Assembly (NCBI RefSeq): GCF_020686945.1
Contig: NZ_JAJEPR010000044.1
Location: 1 to 24,434, forward strand
Direction of reading: 5' to 3'
Length of the DNA stretch: 24,434 nt
Origin: Limivivens faecihominis
GTDB lineage: Bacteria; Bacillota; Clostridia; Lachnospirales; Lachnospiraceae
Shown here: positions 1-7,628 of the stretch, piece by piece
Layout: every line of letters begins with the position of its first letter
How positions within the stretch are numbered: the first letter of the stretch is position 1
Position numbers and translations under genes: made by a program
Notes under the pieces: model-generated
What the model was told of the DNA's origin: nothing
What the model saw: the letters and a program-made list of their open reading frames with translations, nothing else
The model's database searches: none

Positions 1-310
1 CGTTGAGCGAAGTCAACGCAGTTCGATGGGAAAACAGGCAAGTTATTTAGCGAAATGTCAATGATACAGTACACTAGGTTTTTTCTGCAATGAATACCTG
101 CGGATTGCTTTGCTGGATGGCAGCTCTCGCAACGCTATATGGTACTAATATTAGTATAAGCTTGGCATACATATTATTCTACCAGCTATACGATCACGAT
201 CAATCTGAACAGAACGCTGCCGGGAACCCTTGGTCTGTCCCTGGGCTGGGTCCAGGAGCTTCCGGGAAAAGGAACCCGCTTTGTTCTCAGGACCGTCCCC
301 TTTCATAAAA
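1..310. other. gene-poor, repeat-like stretch
   Basis: I see no convincing gene here. The only open frame of any length (90-308, plus) lacks a ribosome binding site and resembles no protein family I know. The stretch contains a small hairpin at 1-18 (CGTTGA/TCAACG), a perfect 14-bp palindrome TACTAATATTAGTA at 143-156, and a C-rich part (about 230-300) with GTTCTCAGGACCGTCCCC at its end. That motif resembles the intergenic GGGACGGTTCTC-type repeats I recall from Clostridia; this is from memory, not a search. It could also be the degraded 3' end of a gene lying to the left. Confidence 0.4.
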
Positions 311-347
311 AACGACTCCGAAGCAAACGCTTCGGAGTCGTTTTTTT
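311..347. terminator. bidirectional intrinsic terminator
   Basis: A perfect 14-bp stem (AACGACTCCGAAGC / GCTTCGGAGTCGTT) with an AAAC loop is followed by a T run on the plus strand and preceded by an A run, which gives a T run on the minus strand. It sits directly after the stop of the minus-strand HAD gene, so it ends the PHP-HAD transcript and can also stop anything arriving from the left. Confidence 0.92.
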
Positions 348-350
348 GGG

Positions 351-1160
351 CTATTTACGAAGAAGAAAGCGACGGATGACTTCCGCCACCCCGCTGTGGT
401 TGTTATCGTTTGTGGTCACATAATCCGCAAAAGACAAGGTATGGGCTTCTCCGTTACACATCACGGCGCCGATACCGGCGGCCCGGATCATGGGGATATC
501 ATTCTCGGCATCCCCGACAGCTACAGCTTCGGAAATGGGGATCCCAAGATAGTCACAGAGGATTCCGATAGCAGCTCCTTTTGAAACACCGGTCGGTACC
601 AGTTCCAGGAGCATCGGATGGGAGAAGAAAAGATCCAGCTTCCCTTCTGCCCAGGGGAGCAGTTCCTTCTGGAAACGGACCAGATTTTCGTGGTTTTCTT
701 CATCGATCGCCAGCATTTTACAGGGCTCCTCCGGGAGACAGGAGATCACGTCGGGAACGATCTTTGCCGGAAGTCCGTAAACAGAGGAATAATCAAAGAT
801 CTCCTTGCGGTTTTCTTCTCCGATCACATGGTTCCTGTCGTAAGTCTGGATATGCAGGCCTCTTTTATGTGCGAGGTCAAAGACATAACGGACCTCCTCA
901 AAGGGAACGCTTTTCCGGTAAAGACTTTTCCGGGCTGCACAGTCATAGATCTCTCCGCCGTTAAAGCAGATGATGTAACAGCCCTCTCCGTCGAGATGGA
1001 GAGCACGGGCCTGCGCAGTGGCCCCGGCAAGCGGCCGGCCGGTGCTGATGACGACCTTGTGCCCAGCTTCGATCGCTTCCCGGATCGCGTTCTGGTTTTC
1101 TTTTGTCAGTTCTTTGGAATCTGTCAGGAGCGTTCCGTCCAGATCAGTGAAAAGGATCAT
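351..1160 (-). CDS. Cof-type HAD-IIB family hydrolase (sugar-phosphate/FMN phosphatase-like)
   Basis: This is a 269-aa cytosolic phosphatase of the Cof/YidA type, a family that dephosphorylates sugar phosphates, flavin mononucleotide or pyridoxal phosphate. The real substrate cannot be read from the sequence. The four HAD motifs are visible: motif I FTDLDGTLL with nucleophile D6 and acid D8, motif II STGRP near residue 39, the motif III lysine K194 (GVSKG), and motif IV VGDAENDIPM with D217 and D221. The type IIB cap lies between motifs II and III, and the length is normal for the family. The start codon overlaps the stop of the upstream PHP gene by 4 nt (ATGA), so the two are translationally coupled. 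A strong terminator follows directly. Confidence 0.93.
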   Translation of the reverse strand: MILFTDLDGTLLTDSKELTKENQNAIREAIEAGHKVVISTGRPLAGATAQARALHLDGEGCYIICFNGGEIYDCAARKSLYRKSVPFEEVRYVFDLAHKRGLHIQTYDRNHVIGEENRKEIFDYSSVYGLPAKIVPDVISCLPEEPCKMLAIDEENHENLVRFQKELLPWAEGKLDLFFSHPMLLELVPTGVSKGAAIGILCDYLGIPISEAVAVGDAENDIPMIRAAGIGAVMCNGEAHTLSFADYVTTNDNNHSGVAEVIRRFLLRK

Positions 1161-2005
1161 TTCTTTCTAGCCTCCCGTAAATTTGTCAGAATATCATAAG
1201 AAATCTTCAGGTTTCCTCTTCCTGTGCCAAGAGAGATCGCTGGCTTGTTGGAACCGTGGAAATCGGAACCGCCGGAGATCAGGATGCCTTCGGTCCGGGC
1301 CAGACGGCGCACATAGCTTTCATCCATCTGCGTATGGGTGGAGTATAGGGCTTCGACACCAATGAGCCCGTCCTTTTTCAGGGTGCGGACCAGATGCCGC
1401 AGCTCTTCATCAGAGAGATGATACTGAAGCGGGTGGGCGAGAACGGGGATTCCTCCGGTTTTCCGGATCAGGCGGACTGCCTGTCCCGGAGTGACCTTTT
1501 CCCGCGGGACAAAGTAGGGACAGGTATCTCCTACATAACGTGTGAAAGCTTCCTGCATGGTCTTGATGTAATGATGATCCAGAAGGTAGCGGGCAAAATG
1601 GGCCCTGGTCCATACGGCCTCACCGAAGGCTTCCTGCATCTGTTCCCAGGAAATATCGATTCCTCCCTCATCGTGGAGCTTTTCGATCATTTTTCGGTTG
1701 CGTAAAAGTCGGGAATCCTGAAAATGCCGGATCTCCGTAAGAAAAACAGGACTTTCAGGATCAAACTCAAGTCCTACGATATGAATATCTTTTCCTTTGT
1801 ATTCTGTGGAAAATTCAATACCGGGAAGAACCTCGATCCCTTCTCTTTTTCCGGCTTCCATTGCTTCCGGAAGTCCTTTCACCGTATCGTGATCGGTCAG
1901 GGCAAATGCAGAAAGGCCGGTCTTTTTGGCAAGTGAAACCAGTTCCGAGGGAGTCAGTGTTCCGTCAGAACAGGTGGAATGTACATGAAGATCAACCAGT
2001 TTCAT
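1157..2005 (-). CDS. PHP domain phosphoesterase (RNase AM / YciV-like)
   Basis: This 282-aa metal-dependent phosphoesterase has a polymerase-and-histidinol-phosphatase fold. Metal ligands are in the usual order: H7 and H9 (DLHVHS), D14 (CSDGTLT), H39 (LTDHD), E64 (PGIEFS), H75, H191 (LAHP), and D248/H250 (SDFHG). The family includes the E. coli RNase AM/YciV type 3',5'-nucleotide bisphosphate phosphatases, so trimming of short 5'-phosphorylated RNA or pAp-like substrates is the likely role, by family only. The start is set by AAGGAGG at 2013-2019. It is the first gene of a two-gene operon with the HAD phosphatase and has its own sigma-A promoter. Confidence 0.93.
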   Translation of the reverse strand: MKLVDLHVHSTCSDGTLTPSELVSLAKKTGLSAFALTDHDTVKGLPEAMEAGKREGIEVLPGIEFSTEYKGKDIHIVGLEFDPESPVFLTEIRHFQDSRLLRNRKMIEKLHDEGGIDISWEQMQEAFGEAVWTRAHFARYLLDHHYIKTMQEAFTRYVGDTCPYFVPREKVTPGQAVRLIRKTGGIPVLAHPLQYHLSDEELRHLVRTLKKDGLIGVEALYSTHTQMDESYVRRLARTEGILISGGSDFHGSNKPAISLGTGRGNLKISYDILTNLREARKK

Positions 2006-2038
2006 AAAAAAACCTCCTTAAAAATGCCTTTGCTTCTC

Positions 2039-2067
2039 AGTATAAAGGAAAAGACCGGAGATTGCAA
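2039..2067 (-). promoter_or_regulatory. sigma-A promoter for the PHP-HAD operon
   Basis: Read on the minus strand, a -35 box TTGCAA (2062-2067) and a -10 box TATACT (2039-2044) are separated by 17 bp. They lie about 35 nt upstream of the PHP start codon. Confidence 0.7.
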
Positions 2068-2112
2068 ATGGAAGGCACATCTTTTCAGAAAACGATCCGG
2101 ACGGTAAAAGGC

Positions 2113-2141
2113 TTGTTATGCAAACGAAAATATGACATAAT
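2113..2141 (+). promoter_or_regulatory. probable sigma-A promoter for the MoxR-VWA operon
   Basis: TTGTTA (2113-2118) and CATAAT (2136-2141) are separated by 17 bp, about 70 nt before the MoxR start. It is divergent from the PHP promoter. The boxes are imperfect, so confidence is moderate. Confidence 0.55.
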
Positions 2142-2209
2142 AGGAAAAGACAGATCATGTAGATGAAAAAGAGGTCTGTTGCGAAAAGCAGTTGTGAAAG
2201 GGGAAGACA

Positions 2210-3127
2210 ATGGAACAGATCCTAGCGTATTTAAGAGAACAGAACCTTCCGGAAAGCCTGATCCGGGATGTGAAAGGATTCCGGGCGGCCTACCCGGTGG
2301 AGGAACGGGTACAGCGGCGGGTGGGAGCTCCGCAAATGCATTTTTTTGGCTCCGATATTCTCCAGATGGCGGTGGCAGGGATCCTTGCAGGAGAAAACAT
2401 CCTGCTCTGCGGTCCGAAAGCTACCGGAAAAAATATCCTGGCGGAAAATCTGGCCTGGATCTTTGGACGTCCGGTTTATAATGTATCGTTTCATGTAAAT
2501 ACAGACAGCAGCACGCTCATTGGTACCGACACCTTCCGGGATAACGAAGTGACGCTCAGGAAAGGACCCGTCTACCAATGCGCGGCATATGGCGGCTTTG
2601 GTATTCTTGATGAGATCAATATGGCAAAAAATGATGCTGTGGCTGTTCTTCATGCGACACTGGACTACCGGCGGATCATCGATGTGCCGGGTTATGAGAA
2701 GATCGATCTTCATCCGGCAACCCGTTTTATTGGTACGATGAACTATGGCTATGCCGGCACAAAGGAACTGAATGAGGCACTGGTTTCCAGATTTCTCGTC
2801 ATTTATATGCCGGCTCTTACAGAAGACACGCTCTCACAGATCTTTCATTCCGCCTTTCCGCGGCTTAAACAAGAAGCAGAAAAACAGTTTTCCGGTCTTT
2901 TTCTGGATCTCCAGAAAAAAGCGGATAACAGCGAGATTTCGACGAAAGCCATTGACCTTCGCGGCATGCTGGCGGCTTTGAAGCTGATCAGCGGCGGTTT
3001 AAAGCCTTCACTGGCAGTTGCTATGGGAATCACGAATAAAAACTTTGACCTTTTTGAGCGGGAGATGGTAGAGGATATTGTGCGGACCCGTATCCCGGAA
3101 AGCTGGAGTGCATCTGAGGTATTTTGA
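2210..3127 (+). CDS. MoxR-family AAA+ ATPase (NorQ/CbbQ-like)
   Basis: This 305-aa AAA+ ATPase belongs to the MoxR group, whose members act as chaperones with a VWA partner to mature or remodel target proteins or insert metals. Visible motifs are the P-loop GPKATGKN (residues 68-75), Walker B GILDEIN (about 131-137), sensor 1 GTMNYG (175-180) and an arginine-finger-like SRF (193-195). The P-loop ends in Asn instead of Ser/Thr. A weak Shine-Dalgarno (AAAGGGGA) precedes the ATG. The next gene is a VWA protein starting 1 nt after this stop, the classic MoxR-VWA pairing. No client gene lies next to them, so the target is unknown. Confidence 0.9.
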   Translation: MEQILAYLREQNLPESLIRDVKGFRAAYPVEERVQRRVGAPQMHFFGSDILQMAVAGILAGENILLCGPKATGKNILAENLAWIFGRPVYNVSFHVNTDSSTLIGTDTFRDNEVTLRKGPVYQCAAYGGFGILDEINMAKNDAVAVLHATLDYRRIIDVPGYEKIDLHPATRFIGTMNYGYAGTKELNEALVSRFLVIYMPALTEDTLSQIFHSAFPRLKQEAEKQFSGLFLDLQKKADNSEISTKAIDLRGMLAALKLISGGLKPSLAVAMGITNKNFDLFEREMVEDIVRTRIPESWSASEVF

Positions 3128-3128
3128 T

Positions 3129-4889
3129 ATGGAAAAGGAAGAACTTTATGGAGAAGACCGTCTGGCAGCAGAAACACGGATCCGTAATCTTCTCTGGACG
3201 GTCAGCGGGGATTATGATCTTTCCTGCGAACTGGATATTGACTCTTTTCAGAAAGCGAAAGAAATCTCCCTTTATGATGCCATCAAACAGGGAGCCTTTG
3301 CCCGTTTCTTTGATACGGAGGCGTTTGGTCTTTATCTGGTGAAAAAGATCTATCTTGGCGCGGACGAAGGCCAGCTTATGGGAATCGCCCAGCTTTGTCT
3401 GGATGAGGCTTCTTTTTCAAAAGTTGCAGCGGAACGGCCCGGAGTGCCCGACATCCGGAAAAAAGCCTTTGAGGAGATCCTGGAGAGGGATTTTGGCAGA
3501 CTGAATGCATCTTTTGCCGGCAGGCTGAAGCTTGCCTATCTTCGCAGGGCCCTGACCGGAGATCCGGCAGGAGAACAAAAGATCCGCCGGGAGCTGGATC
3601 TGGTTGAGGCTTTAAAAGATACGAAAGATACGTTGGAGATCATTCGTTGTGTGGACGGTATTTATAACTCTGCCGTGGATCGAAAGTTTGAACGGGAGCA
3701 TGGGACTTTGGCGGAGGTGCTGGCAGTTTCCGTGGCAGATCTGAAAAAATACGACTGGCAGGATTATCTGAAGGAAGAGGCAGAAGAGGCCCGGCTGGAG
3801 GAATATTTAAGGCAGATGCAGAATCAGCTTACCAGTCTTTCGGAAGAGGAGGAGCAGGAAAAGGAAAAAACCAGGGGCGGAGTGGTGCTCCTGGATGAAG
3901 AGGCTGTGGAAAAAATGTATTCCTATATGGAACTGAACTACGGCCGTTCTTATCTTAATGAATTTGAGCAGCAGCGGATCGATCAGAAGCTTTGCCGGGG
4001 GGCGCATGCGGACTGCAGCCTGTATTTTACGGACGGGATCCTTGCGGAACCGGTAAAGGTCAATGCCCAGTACGAGCTTGCGAAGCGGACGGCGGAGATG
4101 AACCGCCGCTTTCTGCATCAGAACCGGAGAGTGACACGCCAGAATATTGAAGTTCTGACAGAGATCCTGAATCATGCCCTGATGACGCGGAATGAAGAGG
4201 AGATCTATGCTTCGGAATATGGCAGGATCGTGCCGAACCGCCTCTGGAAGGTCGGGAGAACTTCGGGAGGAAAACTTTTTGATTTGGAGATCAAAAAAGA
4301 AAATTCGGATTTTGTTGTGGAAATCCTTATTGATGCCAGTGGTTCCCAGCGGGACCGTACCAGCCGGGTGGCACTTCAAGGGTATATTTTGAGTGAGGCA
4401 CTGAGTCAGGCAGGGATCCCTCATAGTGTGTTTGGTTTCTGCAGCTTCTGGGATTATACGGTGATGCGCCGTTTCCGGGACTTTGATGAGGGACGGGAGG
4501 CGAACAACCGGATTTTTGAATTTTATGCTTCTGCCAATAATAGGGATGGGCTGGCGATCCGGACTGCCGGGGATGCGCTTTTGAACCGTTCGGAGGAGCA
4601 GAAGATTCTCATTGTTTTAAGTGATGGCCGTCCCAACGATATTATTGTCAACCGTCCCAACAGCAAAAATCCAGCACCATATTTTGGCGAATATGCCATC
4701 AAAGATACCGCCTCGGAGATCCGAAAACTTCGAAATCAGGGAGTCGCTGTCCTGGGAGTCTTTGCCGGAGCGGAAGGTGACCTGAAAGCAGAGCAGAAGA
4801 TTTTCGGAAAAGACTTTGCCTACATCAAAGATATCCGGAATTTTTCCCGGGTGACGGGAGCGTATTTGAAAAAGCAGGTATTGAATTGA
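3129..4889 (+). CDS. VWA domain protein, CobT/NorD-like partner of MoxR
   Basis: I place the start at ATG 3129, one base after the MoxR stop and about 9 nt after TGAGGT. This gives 586 aa; the frame is open from an ATG at 3078, but that start would overlap MoxR by 50 nt. The N-terminal 380 residues are mostly helical with an acidic, coiled-coil-like stretch (SEEEEQEKEK, near residues 238-247). The C-terminal part is a von Willebrand A domain with MIDAS DASGS (about 402-406), an NRDG motif (about 471-474) and SDGRPND (about 498-504), typical of the CobT/NorD branch. It has no signal peptide or membrane segment, so it is cytosolic. The function is inferred only from the pairing: a MoxR-VWA remodelling complex. 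Confidence 0.88.
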   Translation: MEKEELYGEDRLAAETRIRNLLWTVSGDYDLSCELDIDSFQKAKEISLYDAIKQGAFARFFDTEAFGLYLVKKIYLGADEGQLMGIAQLCLDEASFSKVAAERPGVPDIRKKAFEEILERDFGRLNASFAGRLKLAYLRRALTGDPAGEQKIRRELDLVEALKDTKDTLEIIRCVDGIYNSAVDRKFEREHGTLAEVLAVSVADLKKYDWQDYLKEEAEEARLEEYLRQMQNQLTSLSEEEEQEKEKTRGGVVLLDEEAVEKMYSYMELNYGRSYLNEFEQQRIDQKLCRGAHADCSLYFTDGILAEPVKVNAQYELAKRTAEMNRRFLHQNRRVTRQNIEVLTEILNHALMTRNEEEIYASEYGRIVPNRLWKVGRTSGGKLFDLEIKKENSDFVVEILIDASGSQRDRTSRVALQGYILSEALSQAGIPHSVFGFCSFWDYTVMRRFRDFDEGREANNRIFEFYASANNRDGLAIRTAGDALLNRSEEQKILIVLSDGRPNDIIVNRPNSKNPAPYFGEYAIKDTASEIRKLRNQGVAVLGVFAGAEGDLKAEQKIFGKDFAYIKDIRNFSRVTGAYLKKQVLN

Positions 4890-4925
4890 AACTGGATGTG
4901 CGAATTCAACAACATCATTTCCAGA

Positions 4926-4963
4926 TTCAATTTTATCATTTTTACAAGAATGATAAAATTGAA
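4926..4963. repeat. perfect 15-bp inverted repeat (operator candidate)
   Basis: TTCAATTTTATCATT (4926-4940) and its exact complement AATGATAAAATTGAA (4949-4963) flank an 8-nt loop. The stem is AT-rich with no T tract after it, so it makes a poor terminator. It ends exactly where the -35 box of the fic/RM promoter begins, which suits a protein binding site. Confidence 0.75.
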
Positions 4964-4992
4964 TTGTGTTTTGAGCATCTTGATGTTATGAT
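4964..4992 (+). promoter_or_regulatory. probable promoter of the fic-type I RM operon
   Basis: TTGTGT (4964-4969) and TATGAT (4987-4992) are separated by 17 bp. Transcription would begin near 5000, which makes the far-upstream GTG at 5004 an unlikely start for Fic and favours an ATG at 5031 or 5043. Confidence 0.5.
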
Positions 4993-5042
4993 GAAATCAG
5001 ATCGTGAAGGAAATAATAAGAGAAATTGTAATGGGGTATCGA

Positions 5043-6098
5043 ATGCGAGATTTTGATTTTTACACAACTTACCAGAAATTGCTGATTCCGGATATAGTTG
5101 CCCTGTTGATGCAGATTCATGAATATAAAGGGCAGCAAAATCTTTTTATAGAAGCGAATAGAGATGCTTTATCTGATTTACTTGAAATCGCCAAAATTCA
5201 AAGCACAGAAGCATCCAACCGGATCGAAGGAATTATCACGACAGATGAACGATTGAAAAAGATTGTATGTGATAAGACAACACCAAAAAATCGAAGTGAA
5301 CGGGAAATTGCCGGATATAGAGATGTTTTGGGAACCATTCATGAGAATTACGATTATATTCCAATCCGGCCAGGCATGATTCTTCAACTTCATCGGGATT
5401 TATATAAATACAGTGGAAGCACAGTTGGAGGAAATTTTAAAACTTCAGATAACGTGATTACGGAAGAACTTCCGGATGGAACAAAACGCGTTCGATTTCA
5501 GCCTGTGTCGGCCTGGGAGACGGCGGAAGCAATGACCCGGCTTTGTGACGCCTTTGGGGATACACTTGCAAAAGAAGAACTGGATCCGCTGCTTCTGCTT
5601 CCAATTTTTATTTTGGATTTTCTGTGTATTCATCCTTTTCATGATGGAAATGGGAGAATGAGTCGTTTATTGACGTTGCTGTTTATGTATCGAAATGGGT
5701 ATATTGTTGGAAAATATATCAGTATTGAAAAAATGATTGTCGATTCAAAAAATTCCTATTATGAGGCTTTGCAGGCCAGTTCTTATGACTGGCATACTGG
5801 CGCAAATGATTATCTTCCCTTTGTACGTTATATGCTTGGAGTTATTGTTGCAGCATACCGCGATTTTTCTTCAAGAGTGGAACTTTTGACAAACAAAGGT
5901 TTATCAAAACCGGATCGAATTCGTGAAATCATTCGTGGTACAACTGGAAAAATAACAAAAAAAGAGATTATGGAAAAATGTCCGGATATCAGTAATATTA
6001 CGATTCAAAGAACATTGGCAGATATGGTAAGAAAGAATGAAATTATCAAAATAAGCGGAGGAAGATATACTTCTTACGCGTGGAATTGGGAGAGATAG
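5043..6098 (+). CDS. Fic family protein with C-terminal winged-helix-like region
   Basis: Fic enzymes usually transfer AMP from ATP to a hydroxyl side chain of a target protein. The active-site loop HPFHDGNGRMSR matches HPFx[DE]GNGRxxR fully (residues 197-208 counted from ATG 5043), so the protein should be catalytically competent. An N-terminal SNRIEG (about 58-63) fits the [ST]xxxE[GN] inhibitory-helix motif of class II Fic proteins, in which the glutamate blocks ATP. The C-terminal 60 residues (KKEIMEKCPDISNITIQRTL region) look like a winged helix, suggesting DNA binding. The frame is open back to GTG 5004; ATG 5031 and 5043 are better placed relative to the promoter, and 5043 follows GGGG by 6 nt. 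The stop lies 1 nt before hsdM, so it is co-transcribed with the RM genes. The target protein is unknown. Confidence 0.9.
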   Translation: MRDFDFYTTYQKLLIPDIVALLMQIHEYKGQQNLFIEANRDALSDLLEIAKIQSTEASNRIEGIITTDERLKKIVCDKTTPKNRSEREIAGYRDVLGTIHENYDYIPIRPGMILQLHRDLYKYSGSTVGGNFKTSDNVITEELPDGTKRVRFQPVSAWETAEAMTRLCDAFGDTLAKEELDPLLLLPIFILDFLCIHPFHDGNGRMSRLLTLLFMYRNGYIVGKYISIEKMIVDSKNSYYEALQASSYDWHTGANDYLPFVRYMLGVIVAAYRDFSSRVELLTNKGLSKPDRIREIIRGTTGKITKKEIMEKCPDISNITIQRTLADMVRKNEIIKISGGRYTSYAWNWER

Positions 6099-6099
6099 G

Positions 6100-7602
6100 A
6101 TGGTTACAGGAGAATTAAAAAGTAAAATCGACAGTTTATGGGAAATTTTCTGGACAGGCGGACTGACAAATCCGCTGGACGTTATTGAGCAAATGACATA
6201 TCTGATGTTTATTCGTGATCTGGATGATTCGGATAATCTTCGGGCAAAAGAAGCGGTAGTACTTGGACTTCCTTATCAGAGTATTTTTGCAAAGGAAGTA
6301 CAGATTGGAGATCGCAGTATCGATGGAAGTCAGTTGAAATGGAGCGTGTTTCATGACTTTCCTGCTGCAAAAATGTACAGTACGGTGCAGGAATGGGTGT
6401 TTCCATTTATCAAAAATCTCCATGGAGATAAAGAGAGTGCTTACTCCAAATATATGAGCGATGCAATCTTTAAGATTCCGACACCGCTGATGCTGGACAA
6501 AATTGTAACTGCGATGGATGCAATTTACGAACAGATGGCACAGATGAAAGCAGCAGATACCAGAGGCGATGTCTATGAATATCTGCTTTTGAAAATTAAA
6601 ACAGCAGGAATAAATGGACAGTTTCGGACGCCTCGACACATCATTCGTATGATGGTGGACCTTATGGAACCAAAGGCAGATGAGGTGATTTGTGATCCTG
6701 CCTGTGGTACTTCCGGTTTTCTTGTTGTCGCAAGTGAATATTTGAAAGAAAACAGAAAAGAGGAAGTTTTCTTTAATCAACGGAATAAAGATCACTATAT
6801 GAATCATATGTTTCATGGGTTTGATATGGATCGGACCATGCTTCGGATTGGCGCCATGAATATGATGACCCATGGGGTGACAAATCCGTTTATTGAATAT
6901 CGGGACAGCCTTTCGGATCAGAACCAGGATAAAGAAAAATATTCCCTGATTCTTGCAAATCCGCCGTTTAAGGGTAATCTGGATTATGATTCGGTATCTG
7001 CTGATTTATTGAAAGTATGCAAGACGAAGAAAACAGAACTGCTTTTCCTGACATTGTTCCTTCGTATGCTGAAGGTGGGCGGGCGCTGTGCCTGTATTGT
7101 CCCGGATGGAGTGCTTTTTGGTTCCTCCGCAGCCCATAAGGCAATTCGAAAGGAAATCGTTGAAAACAACCGGTTGGAAGCAGTGATTTCGATGCCCTCC
7201 GGGGTTTTTAAACCCTACGCCGGTGTTTCAACTGCCGTTTTAATTTTTACAAAAACGGGGCAGGGTGGCACCAATAACGTCTGGTTTTATGATATGAAAG
7301 CCGATGGACTCAGCTTAGATGATAAACAGAGTCCGGTGGAAGACAATGATATTCCGGATATTATTGCCAGGTTCCACAATCTCGCCGGAGAAACAGAACG
7401 GAAACGTACCGAACAGAGCTTTTTTGTCCCGAAACAGGAAATTGCGGACAATGACTATGACTTGAGCATTAACAAATATAAAGAAGTAGAATATATACCA
7501 GTGGAGTATCCACCCACAGAAGAAATACTGGCAGATCTCCGGGAGATAGAGAAAGAAATCGGGAAAGAAATGGATGCACTTGAGAAACTGTTGAGATTAT
7601 GA
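6100..7602 (+). CDS. hsdM: type I restriction-modification methyltransferase subunit HsdM
   Basis: This 500-aa N6-adenine methyltransferase subunit of a type I RM complex acts as M2S1 with HsdS. It has an N-terminal HsdM helical domain (about 1-130), then the SAM-dependent methyltransferase domain. QFRTPRHI lies at about 174-181, motif I DPACGTSGF at 199-207 and the catalytic motif IV NPPF at 287-290. All are intact and the length is normal. It begins 1 nt after the Fic stop. Its TGA stop lies inside a 26-bp direct repeat that recurs at the end of the recombinase gene, so hsdS-1 follows after a junction that may be recombinational. Confidence 0.97.
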   Translation: MVTGELKSKIDSLWEIFWTGGLTNPLDVIEQMTYLMFIRDLDDSDNLRAKEAVVLGLPYQSIFAKEVQIGDRSIDGSQLKWSVFHDFPAAKMYSTVQEWVFPFIKNLHGDKESAYSKYMSDAIFKIPTPLMLDKIVTAMDAIYEQMAQMKAADTRGDVYEYLLLKIKTAGINGQFRTPRHIIRMMVDLMEPKADEVICDPACGTSGFLVVASEYLKENRKEEVFFNQRNKDHYMNHMFHGFDMDRTMLRIGAMNMMTHGVTNPFIEYRDSLSDQNQDKEKYSLILANPPFKGNLDYDSVSADLLKVCKTKKTELLFLTLFLRMLKVGGRCACIVPDGVLFGSSAAHKAIRKEIVENNRLEAVISMPSGVFKPYAGVSTAVLIFTKTGQGGTNNVWFYDMKADGLSLDDKQSPVEDNDIPDIIARFHNLAGETERKRTEQSFFVPKQEIADNDYDLSINKYKEVEYIPVEYPPTEEILADLREIEKEIGKEMDALEKLLRL

Positions 7603-7625
7603 CAACTTCGGATTTGTGGGGGATA
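7600..7625 (+). repeat. direct repeat A, copy 1 (junction hsdM/hsdS-1)
   Basis: These 26 bp, beginning TGACAACTTCGGATTTGTGG, are identical to 9825-9850. The repeat starts with the hsdM stop codon and supplies the G-rich ribosome binding site of hsdS-1. A shared TATAGATG follows in both copies, with 3 extra bases in copy 2. It contains a short ACAA/TTGT inverted pair around 8 bp (7603-7618), a possible but weak recombinase core. Confidence 0.9.
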
Positions 7626-7628
7626 TAG

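Noticed and set aside
69..78. GTACACTAGG shared with the IS right flank (20263-20272)
   Set aside because: A 10-bp match is too short to mean much in 24 kb, and the surrounding bases differ.
90..308. 72-aa open frame at the left edge
   Set aside because: No ribosome binding site, no family resemblance, and it runs through repeat-like sequence; treated as non-coding.
618..1199. 193-aa plus-strand frame over the HAD gene
   Set aside because: It is a shadow of the HAD gene, whose motifs are complete on the minus strand.
4890..5000. Inverted repeat read as a terminator of the VWA gene
   Set aside because: The stem is almost only A/T and no T run follows; an operator role fits better.
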